14,576 nucleotides of DNA from an uncultured Phycisphaerales bacterium. Lineage in GTDB: Bacteria > Planctomycetota > Phycisphaerae > Phycisphaerales > UBA1924. The position numbers and the translations under genes are program-made. The notes beneath the pieces were generated by a model. That model was not told the DNA's origin and ran no database searches. It saw only the letters and a program-made list of their open reading frames with translations. This document shows, piece after piece, positions 7,307 through 13,690 of the stretch. Position 1 is the stretch's first letter; each line of letters opens with the position of its first letter. The stretch lies in contig CALMQD010000610.1 of assembly GCA_937871415.1 (NCBI GenBank), positions 1-14,576 of the forward strand, written 5' to 3'.

Positions 7307-8164
7307 ATGTTGTCATCCGACCCCTTGCCAGCCTCTTCACCCTCCTCTGGAGCCGCGGAGTTTCCCGCGGCCCCCGGTGGTCTGACGCTCACGCGCGATC
7401 TCGGACGGTGTGCGGTCGGCGAGCGCTTCCTGGCACTGCAAGACGGTCAGCAGACCTCGCACGTCGCTTACGCGCTTTCACCGGTCTCTTCGCGGACCGA
7501 TCGAGCGCGGATCGAGGCGATGTTCGATTCGCTCCGGTCGTTGTCTCACCCGCACCTGCAATCGCTCCAGCGCCTGGAGTTTGTGCCCGGCCCCGAAGGG
7601 CTGACCCCTTGGCTGGTTACGCCTTTTGCCGGTGACGCCGACGGGCTGCGGTCGCTTTCGCGCCTGCTCCGCCAGCGCGGCGGGCAGATGAGCCCACTGG
7701 AGGCCGAGCAGGCGGTCGGTCAGATCCTCTCCGCCCTCGCGTACGCCCACGACCCCTTGCGGGATGCCGGTCCCGGACCCCGCTCCCCCGTTCATCACGG
7801 CCCGCTGTCGATGGATGAGATCCTGGTCGATCGGCACGGTCGGTGCGTGGTCGAGATGTACGGCGTCGGGCGGCGCGTTCGCGGAATGGTGAACGCCCAT
7901 CCCGAGACCGCACGCGACGAGGTGCTGCGGGTCTGCGAGATCGCCTACCAGCTCATCACCGGTCTGCGGGCCGAGGAGCCGCTCATCCCGGCAACTCGGC
8001 TGGTTCCCAAACTGAGCAAGGCCTGGAGCCAGTGGCTGAGCGAGGGGCTGGACCCCTCCGGCGGCTTTGGTTCTGCGCGAGAAGCGCTCGATCGCCTGCC
8101 CTCGAGCCTGGAGCGTCTGGTCGTCAGCGTGCCGCGCCGCTCGCGCCGCGTGCAGAGCGTCTGA
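7307..8164 (+). CDS. Ser/Thr protein kinase-like protein, catalytically degenerate (pseudokinase)
   Basis: A 285-residue protein from the ATG at 7307. It follows the outline of a bacterial PknB-type kinase domain without its catalytic residues. The beta-3 VAxK motif reads VAYA (53-56), so the lysine is lost. The LSHPHLQSL segment (79-87) matches the region after helix C, and AVGQILSALAYAHD (136-149) the helix before the catalytic loop. The loop itself reads HGPLSMDEILVD where active kinases have HRDLKPENILVD, so the Asp, Lys and Asn positions carry Pro, Ser and Glu. DFG is replaced by MYG (184-186). The helix AYQLITGL (213-220) and the end motif GFGSAREALDRL (253-264) remain recognisable. It therefore probably binds partners rather than phosphorylating. 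A GTG at 7262 would add 15 residues and has a moderate AGGA site. There are no membrane segments. It converges on the glycosyltransferase gene, with 22 bases between the stops. Confidence 0.75.
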   Translation: MLSSDPLPASSPSSGAAEFPAAPGGLTLTRDLGRCAVGERFLALQDGQQTSHVAYALSPVSSRTDRARIEAMFDSLRSLSHPHLQSLQRLEFVPGPEGLTPWLVTPFAGDADGLRSLSRLLRQRGGQMSPLEAEQAVGQILSALAYAHDPLRDAGPGPRSPVHHGPLSMDEILVDRHGRCVVEMYGVGRRVRGMVNAHPETARDEVLRVCEIAYQLITGLRAEEPLIPATRLVPKLSKAWSQWLSEGLDPSGGFGSAREALDRLPSSLERLVVSVPRRSRRVQSV

Positions 8165-8186
8165 CCCACTCGACCGTGATCTCGCC

Positions 8187-9449
8187 TCACTGGCGGCGCC
8201 TGTTCCCGCGGCGCTCGCGGTACGCGAACCGGATCGCCTCTTCGAGCCCGTCGACCATTCGCGGCACGTTGTATTCCTGCAGCACGTCCTCGAGCGCGTT
8301 CTGCCCGAGCATCTTGAGTCGGCGCGGATCGGACAGCAGCCGGATGAGTTGCCGGGCCAGGTCGGTTGGGTCGGTCGAGGAAAACAGGCGGGCGTTGTGG
8401 TCGTCCCGGACGGCGATGAACTCCGGGTAGTGCCAGGAGGGGTCGTCGCCCGCGACCACCGGCAGGCCGTACCCGAAGGCGTGCAGCACGCTGAGCCCCA
8501 GGCCCGAGGGGAAGACCATGGCGTCGGCGCAGAGGAACCACGGCGCGATCTGCTCCTCGTTGTAGATCGCGTCAACAAATCGCAGGCGCGGGCCCTCGCC
8601 GGGCGGGAAGGCGCTGTCTTCGGGTTCGCGAACGCGGACGCCGCACTTGATCGCCAGGTCGCGGGCCCGCTGGTGCTCGATATCCTCGCCATCGCCGATG
8701 ATGACCGCCTGGACCGACGGGAAGACCTGGGCCACAGCAGGAAGCGCCTCGATCAGCAGGTGCAGCCGACGCGACGGGAGCAGACGGGCGACGAACAGCA
8801 GCACCGGTCCCTCGTGCAGTTCGCGCGTCTGACGGAACAGCGCAAGGCTCTGGGCGTCGCGCTCCCACCCTTCGCGAGCCTGTTGGATGGGGGCCTGATC
8901 GATGGCGTTGGGCGCCGCGAACAGGCGCCGGCGATCCAGTCCCTCCGAGACGAGCAGGTCGATGCGCGAGGCGTAGTACAGCACGATCGCGTCGGCCAGT
9001 CGGGCGAGCCGATTGCGGATGAACCGCTTGCGGGCCGAGTCGTGCCGCGAGTAACCGTGCCCCCAGTAGACAACGCCGGTCCCGTGGAGGTGCGCGCGCC
9101 ATGTCGCCGGGGCGAGCTCCAAGTGGCGCATGTTCCAGCCGAGGACGAGCACGTCCGGTCGGTCGATCCGCCTGCCGGCAACTCGCCACGGTTCGCCCTG
9201 GAACAGCAGCATGGGCTTCTTCGAGACCACGCGGAACGGGACCTCGCGGGCCTCGAAGCCTTTGGGCTCGGCGTTCTTGAGCCAGGGTGTCTGCGAGTAG
9301 CACACCTCGAGATCGATCCCCGGGCGGCGGGCCAGCTCGGCGAAGACCGGCACGCGGTACCTCGCGAGCCCCTCGGAAAACAGCACAACGCGGATGCGTT
9401 CAGGCCCGGCACTCGCTCGCTTGTCGGCGATGCTCTCCGCCTGAGGCAT
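8187..9449 (-). CDS. GT4-type glycosyltransferase (GT-B fold)
   Basis: A 420-residue protein with the two-domain GT-B outline. The N-terminal acceptor half opens with RIRVVLFSEGLARYRVPVF (about 18-36), the position-and-wording pattern of GT4 enzymes. The donor half starts near 215 with VLLFVARLLPSRRLHLLIEAL, then VIIGDGED (249-256) and CADAMVFPS (307-315). The segment GLGLSVLHAFGYGLPVV (316-332) corresponds to the usual EGFGLxxxEAxAxGxPVV nucleotide-sugar site, but both glutamates of the E-x7-E motif are replaced, by Ser315 and His323. From memory, a GT4 subgroup with His at the second position exists. A PEF at 342-344 follows. No membrane segment is visible, so it probably works at the cytoplasmic membrane face on a lipid or polysaccharide acceptor. 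Donor and acceptor are unknown. The ATG at 9449 has GGAG 7 bases upstream. Confidence 0.88.
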   Translation of the reverse strand: MPQAESIADKRASAGPERIRVVLFSEGLARYRVPVFAELARRPGIDLEVCYSQTPWLKNAEPKGFEAREVPFRVVSKKPMLLFQGEPWRVAGRRIDRPDVLVLGWNMRHLELAPATWRAHLHGTGVVYWGHGYSRHDSARKRFIRNRLARLADAIVLYYASRIDLLVSEGLDRRRLFAAPNAIDQAPIQQAREGWERDAQSLALFRQTRELHEGPVLLFVARLLPSRRLHLLIEALPAVAQVFPSVQAVIIGDGEDIEHQRARDLAIKCGVRVREPEDSAFPPGEGPRLRFVDAIYNEEQIAPWFLCADAMVFPSGLGLSVLHAFGYGLPVVAGDDPSWHYPEFIAVRDDHNARLFSSTDPTDLARQLIRLLSDPRRLKMLGQNALEDVLQEYNVPRMVDGLEEAIRFAYRERRGNRRRQ

Positions 9450-9619
9450 TCCGGGGCTCCGACAGACTCCGGATGCGGCATCGAGCGGGTTGCTCCGACG
9501 GTCTCCGGGTTCGCATGGTACGGAAAACCCTCATGATCGACAACATCCACACGCTTGATGAGCGGGTCCGATGAGCCTGTGCGGTTTGGTCGGCCGCGCG
9601 GGGTGCGGCGGTACCATTG

Positions 9620-9636
9620 GCCGGCACCATGCCGGC
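9620..9636 (+). promoter_or_regulatory. GC-rich hairpin in the leader of the thioredoxin-fusion gene
   Basis: GCCGGCA and TGCCGGC form a perfect 7-base-pair stem with a CCA loop, 21 bases before the start codon and 10 bases before its ribosome site. It may influence translation or be a protein-binding dyad. The function is not established. Confidence 0.35.
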
Positions 9637-9645
9637 GCGCCGCAT

Positions 9646-9651
9646 GAAGGA
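9646..9651 (+). promoter_or_regulatory. Ribosome binding site of the thioredoxin-fusion gene
   Basis: GAAGGA, 6 bases before the ATG at 9658. It favours this start over the ATG at 9571, which would put 29 residues ahead of an otherwise complete signal peptide. Confidence 0.65.
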
Positions 9652-9657
9652 ACTCAA

Positions 9658-11025
9658 ATGCGCAGAAATTCCCGTCTTTGCCGTCGCAACGTCCTGCCCG
9701 CCGCGGCGTGTCTTTGTCTGGCGTGGAGTGCGTCGGCGAGTGCACAGAACTTGGGCGTGACGGCAGCTCCCGGCGTCCCGGCCCAAGGGGGCGTTCCCGC
9801 CGGCGCGGCCGCGTCGAACGCCGGCGCCAAACAGGTGCTCGATGTCGCCCTGGCGCGGTACCGGGGCCTGAAGACCTATCGCGACCAGTTGATGCACACC
9901 TTCCAGCTGCGGGCGAGCCTGGGCGGACAACCGGCAGACGAAACTCAGACAATGCAGCCGCGTTTGCTCTGGGATGGGGCGGTCTCCAATCGTCTGACGC
10001 TGACCAACGTCCCGGTCGAGCTTTACGCCGACGCGCGGACGCTGTGGTTCGTGTCGCCGGAAACGCGGGAGTACATCTCCCGCCCCCTGAGCGCAGGCCA
10101 GAACTGGCTCCAGGCCGCGGGCGACTTTGCCGACATGGTCCGTTCGCACCCGGTGCTGGAGATTCTTGCGGGAAGCGCTCGTTCCGGGACCGGATTCCCG
10201 GGGATCGACGTGGCAGTCGGTGTGAACGACGACAACGTGAACGGCGTGCCGGCGACGCGCATCGACGGGCGGGGTTCGATGCCCGACGTCGGCGGGAGCG
10301 CCGGCCAGCAGACCTACGTTCGCGCCTGGTTCGGCAAGCAGGACGGGCTGCTCCTGAAGATGGAGATCGACCTGGCGCCCATGTACCAGCAGTTGTACGC
10401 CCGGGCGCCGGCAAACATGCGATTGCAGGTGCAGTCGGCGCTGGTGACGATGCTGTTCACGGACATCCGCACGGACGAGGCGCTCGATGCGTCGGCATTC
10501 ACCTTCAAGCCGCCGGAGGGATTCCGAAACGTCCCACGGTTCTCCGCGCCCGACGACGAGCCCGGCATGATCGACCCGTCGTCGCTGGTCGGCAAACCGG
10601 CGCCCGCGATCGCCTCGACCCTGCTCGGGGGCGGAGAGTTCGCGCTGTCATCCCTGCGAGGCAAGGTCGTGGTCCTCCAGTTCTGGTCGACCTCCTGCCA
10701 GCCGTGCCAGTCATCACTCGCGGTCTTCGACGCGGTCTCGCGGGAGTACAAAGACCGCGCGGTCGCGTTCTTCGGCGTCAACCAGGACCCGGGCGCCGCC
10801 ACCGAGAAAATCCGGGCGAGCGCGGCGAAGTGGGCGCTGTCGGTGCGGCACATCATCGACCCCGGCGCGACCACCGGCGTCGCGTACGGCGCCGCGCGAG
10901 TTCCATTGACCGTGGTGATCGATGCCGAAGGCGTGGTGCGGTCGGCGCGGGTCGGCGGCGGGGCAAACGCCGAGCAGGAAGCGGCGGCGCTCCGCTCGGC
11001 GATCGACAGCGTCCTGAACAAGTAA
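9658..11025 (+). CDS. Exported protein with DUF2092-like domain and C-terminal TlpA-type thioredoxin domain
   Basis: A 455-residue protein. A signal peptide is visible: basic RRNSRLCRRN, a hydrophobic core, then ASASA before Gln30, a good signal peptidase I site. Residues about 55-290 resemble the periplasmic DUF2092/LolA-like group: the stretch opens with LDVALARYRGLKTYRDQL, has paired strand patterns, and ends in ALDASAFTFKPPEGF (275-289), the usual ending of these lipid-carrier-like folds. Residues about 305-455 are a TlpA/AhpC-type thioredoxin fold, with LVGKPAPAIAS, LRGKVVVLQFWSTSCQPC (active-site Cys347 and Cys350) and the cis-proline at Pro416 (AARVPLTVVID). A periplasmic thiol-disulfide role is therefore likely, with the N-terminal half perhaps binding a substrate. 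The redox partner is unknown. The nucleotidyltransferase gene follows on the same strand after about 76 bases, so the two could be co-transcribed. Confidence 0.85.
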   Translation: MRRNSRLCRRNVLPAAACLCLAWSASASAQNLGVTAAPGVPAQGGVPAGAAASNAGAKQVLDVALARYRGLKTYRDQLMHTFQLRASLGGQPADETQTMQPRLLWDGAVSNRLTLTNVPVELYADARTLWFVSPETREYISRPLSAGQNWLQAAGDFADMVRSHPVLEILAGSARSGTGFPGIDVAVGVNDDNVNGVPATRIDGRGSMPDVGGSAGQQTYVRAWFGKQDGLLLKMEIDLAPMYQQLYARAPANMRLQVQSALVTMLFTDIRTDEALDASAFTFKPPEGFRNVPRFSAPDDEPGMIDPSSLVGKPAPAIASTLLGGGEFALSSLRGKVVVLQFWSTSCQPCQSSLAVFDAVSREYKDRAVAFFGVNQDPGAATEKIRASAAKWALSVRHIIDPGATTGVAYGAARVPLTVVIDAEGVVRSARVGGGANAEQEAAALRSAIDSVLNK

Positions 11026-11101
11026 TCGGGCCGGCCCGACCGGTCACCCCCGGTCCCGCCGAGTGCGTCAACGATCCTCGGGGTCGCCGGTATGCACTCG
11101 C

Positions 11102-11914
11102 ATGAACGCCGGCGAGCCGACTCTTCACCGAGACCAGATCATCGCGCACCTCTGCGAGCGACTCGGAGCGGACCCGCTTGTCCGTGCGGCGACGCTGGGC
11201 GGATCGGACGCGACCGGCCGGGCCGACGAGCGATCGGACGTCGACGTTTTCGTGCTGGTCGAGCCCGGCGCGATCGAGCACACAGCGGCCCTGTTTGAAC
11301 ACGCGCTCCTCGAACTCTCGCCCCTCAACGTCCGGTACCGGCTGCCGATGCCGACCTGGCACGGCTTTCACCAGGCGTTCTACCAACTCGCCCGCGCCAG
11401 CGAGGACCACATGGTGGACTGGGTCATCGTTGAGACGCGACCCGAGACCTGGCGCATCTGGTTCGAGCAGGAACGGCACGGCCGGCACAAGGTGCTTTTC
11501 GACAAGGACAGCCTGATCCGAGCCGGGCACGTCGACCGCGCGGAGGTCGCCAGGGCCATCGCGAAGAAGGTGCCGGAACTCGAGATGCGGTTCCGGGCCT
11601 TCCGGCACCTGCCGGTGAAGCTCGTGGACCGTGGGCTCCCGGTCGACGCCGCGTATTTCTACCACCAACTCATCCTGCGGCCGCTGGTGGACATGCTCCG
11701 GATCGTGCACTGTCCGGACCGTTACGACTTCGGTTTCCGGTACGTGAAGTTCGACCTCCCCGGGGATTCGTACCGCGAACTCGAACGGCTGATGTACCCG
11801 TCCGGCGCTGCCGCGATCCCGGGCCTGGTGGCGCGTGCCGATGAGTTGTTCGCGCGGGCCCTCGCCGAATATCGCACTGCGTCCTCGCCGGGCTTACCAT
11901 CCGCGCATGAGTGA
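11102..11914 (+). CDS. Nucleotidyltransferase-fold protein (Pol-beta superfamily)
   Basis: A 270-residue protein from the ATG at 11102. The N-terminal domain carries the minimal nucleotidyltransferase signature: LGGSDATGR (32-40), then DVD with Asp46 and Asp48, and a likely third metal-binding Asp106 in HMVDWVIVE. This is the catalytic triad of the superfamily that includes aminoglycoside nucleotidyltransferases. Residues about 120-270 are helical and hold YFYHQLILRPLVDMLRIVH. They may form the substrate-binding part, but I cannot match them to a named subfamily. The substrate is unknown. An antibiotic-resistance role should not be assumed. The frame also opens at a GTG 11063, and neither start has a strong ribosome site. 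The stop overlaps the purD start by 8 bases, which suggests co-transcription and translational coupling. Confidence 0.75.
   Translation: MNAGEPTLHRDQIIAHLCERLGADPLVRAATLGGSDATGRADERSDVDVFVLVEPGAIEHTAALFEHALLELSPLNVRYRLPMPTWHGFHQAFYQLARASEDHMVDWVIVETRPETWRIWFEQERHGRHKVLFDKDSLIRAGHVDRAEVARAIAKKVPELEMRFRAFRHLPVKLVDRGLPVDAAYFYHQLILRPLVDMLRIVHCPDRYDFGFRYVKFDLPGDSYRELERLMYPSGAAAIPGLVARADELFARALAEYRTASSPGLPSAHE
11907..11914 (+). promoter_or_regulatory. 8-base start/stop overlap coupling the nucleotidyltransferase gene to purD
   Basis: ATGAGTGA holds the purD ATG (11907-11909) and the upstream TGA (11912-11914). No strong Shine-Dalgarno motif precedes purD, so ribosomes ending the first gene probably re-initiate here. 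Confidence 0.6.
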
Positions 11915-13280
11915 CCGGGTGAATGTGCTTCTCATCGGCGGCGGCGGGCGCGAGCATGCGCTGGCGTGGAAGATGTCGCAGTCGCCGCGGCTGGGCCGTC
12001 TCTTCGCCAGCGACCCACAGAACCCGGGCATCGCGTCGCTCGCAACGCCGGTCGACGTGCCCGTGAACATGCGCGAGATCTACCGCCTCCAGATCTTCTG
12101 CGAGAAGAACAACATCGGGCTGGTCGTCATCGGGCCCGAGGAGCCCTTGGCCGCGGGGATGGCCGACGCCCTGCTGGCGCCGGGTCGCTCGGTCTTCGGC
12201 CCGATCGCCGCCGCCGCGAGGCTCGAGGGCGACAAGGCCTGGTGCAAGCAGCTCCTGCGCGGGGCGTCTGTGCCGATCGCGGAGGGCCGTTCGTTCTCCG
12301 ACTTCACGGCCGCGAAGACCTACGTCGAGACCCGCGAAGAGCCGCCGGTCGTCAAGGCCAGCGGTCTGTGCAAGGGCAAGGGCGTGATCGTCCCGTCTTC
12401 GATCGACGAAGCGGTGGCGGCGCTGGATCGGATGATGAACCGGCTCGAGTTCGGCGAGGCGGGGCGAACCGTGGTGGTCGAGGAACGCCTCGAGGGGAGC
12501 GAGGTGTCGGTCCTGGCGCTGGTCGATGGCCGGAACATCTACCTCCTCGAGCCCTGCCAGGACCACAAGCGCCTCGGCGACCACGACACCGGCCCCAACA
12601 CCGGCGGGATGGGCGTCTTCTGCCCCGGCGGTTTGGTCGAAGGACGCGACGATGCGCTGCTCGCCCAGATCCAGAGCGAAGTGCTGGTGCCCACGCTCGA
12701 CGCGCTGCGGCGTGAGGGCATCGAGTACCGCGGCGTCATGTACGCCGGGCTCATGCTGACCCCGGCCGGGCCGAAGGTGCTGGAGTACAACTGCCGGTTC
12801 GGCGACCCCGAGTGCCAGGCGCTCATGATGCGACTGGAATCCGACGTGATCGAGCTGATGCTGGCCACCGCCGGAACGCCGCCGGGGAGCGCGGGCGGTG
12901 CGGCGTCGCCACGCGTGCGCCTCGACGAGATCGACGTGCGATGGCGCCCGGGCGCCTCGTGCGTCGTCGTGCTCGCGGCGCCGGGATACCCGGACAAGCC
13001 GTGCGCCGGTCTGCCCATCACGGGCGTCGATCAAGCGGCCAGGCTGCCGGGTGTGCAGGTCTTCCACGCCGGCACGCGGATCGAGGCCGCGTCCGCGGGC
13101 GAAGCGAACGGGGGTCTGGTGACAGCGGGCGGGCGCGTGCTGAACGTCTGCGCCGTCGGCGACACCCTTGCCCAGGCGCGGGAACGGGCGTACGCCGCGG
13201 CCCGGCTCATTCACTTCGAAGGCAAGCAGATGCGGACGGACATCGGCGCCGCGGCGGCGCGGGTTCCGACCCTGCGATAG
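11907..13280 (+). CDS. purD: Phosphoribosylamine-glycine ligase (GAR synthetase)
   Basis: This enzyme performs the second step of purine synthesis, joining 5-phosphoribosylamine and glycine with ATP to give GAR. The 457-residue protein has the family landmarks in order: VNVLLIGGGGREHALAW (5-21), VVIGPEEPLAAGMAD (73-87), the ATP-grasp segment VVKASGLCKGKGV (148-160), GDHDTGPNTGGMG (224-236), the metal and ATP motif EYNCRFGDPECQ (293-304) and the C-terminal HFEGKQMRTDIG (436-447). Usual PurD proteins have about 420-430 residues. The extra length here is partly a Gly/Ala-rich stretch near 320-335. The VKASGLCKGKG segment differs slightly from the common VKADGLAAGKG, but the GKG loop is kept. The ATG at 11907 overlaps the upstream stop. 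The other purine genes are not nearby. Confidence 0.96.
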   Translation: MSDRVNVLLIGGGGREHALAWKMSQSPRLGRLFASDPQNPGIASLATPVDVPVNMREIYRLQIFCEKNNIGLVVIGPEEPLAAGMADALLAPGRSVFGPIAAAARLEGDKAWCKQLLRGASVPIAEGRSFSDFTAAKTYVETREEPPVVKASGLCKGKGVIVPSSIDEAVAALDRMMNRLEFGEAGRTVVVEERLEGSEVSVLALVDGRNIYLLEPCQDHKRLGDHDTGPNTGGMGVFCPGGLVEGRDDALLAQIQSEVLVPTLDALRREGIEYRGVMYAGLMLTPAGPKVLEYNCRFGDPECQALMMRLESDVIELMLATAGTPPGSAGGAASPRVRLDEIDVRWRPGASCVVVLAAPGYPDKPCAGLPITGVDQAARLPGVQVFHAGTRIEAASAGEANGGLVTAGGRVLNVCAVGDTLAQARERAYAAARLIHFEGKQMRTDIGAAAARVPTLR

Positions 13281-13690
13281 GTCACGAACGGCGCGGTGGA
13301 GCGTCCTGCAAGGCTGAACGATTGGACGGTGCTCCGCCCTGACCGCTGGGCGTATTTCCGGCATCGGCGGAACGGGCCGTGATTATGGGCCTCTGGCCGG
13401 TCGCGGCCGCGCGCGCGGCGATACGGAACCCCGAGCCACTGAATCCTCGTGGTGATTTCCCCGATTCCCACCATGTCCCGACCCTCTTGCGGGTCCGTGG
13501 AACTGCGGGTGGACCGGAGCCTTGTAGCCATGATTGCTGCGAGTCGAGCGAGCATTTCGGCAACGCACCGCACGCTCAAAAGGCGCGGCTCGGCGACACT
13601 TCGCACCCACCAGTTTGTCGGAGTCGCTCCCTGCGGTGAACTCGCTCCGGGCGCGGACGCCTGCCGCGAGGCGATGAAGAGGAACTCCGA
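13281..13690. other. 410-base region between purD and the receptor gene, no convincing gene
   Basis: Short open frames exist on both strands, but none has a good start, a ribosome site or a recognisable product. A long-loop inverted pairing lies just past purD: 13295-13305 with 13328-13338, 11 pairs of which several are G-T, around a 22-base loop. It might help terminate purD. The right end holds the AGGA ribosome site (13680-13683) of the receptor gene. No tRNA or riboswitch pattern was recognised. Confidence 0.5.
13680..13683 (+). promoter_or_regulatory. Ribosome binding site of the receptor gene
   Basis: AGGA lies 7 bases before the GTG at 13691. An in-frame stop (TGA, 13637-13639) precedes it and no other ATG, GTG or TTG lies between in that frame, so the GTG is the earliest possible start. 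Confidence 0.6.

Noticed and set aside
8067..9536. 489-residue plus-strand frame opposite the glycosyltransferase
   Set aside because: It has no recognisable domain and is antisense to a real gene, so it is a high-GC artefact.
11102..11914. Aminoglycoside resistance gene
   Set aside because: Only the generic nucleotidyltransferase motif is present. The context beside purD and the lack of a family-specific match do not support a resistance role.
11670..13364. 564-residue minus-strand frame opposite purD
   Set aside because: purD is certain on the plus strand, and the antisense frame has low-complexity Arg/His/Ala/Asp composition.
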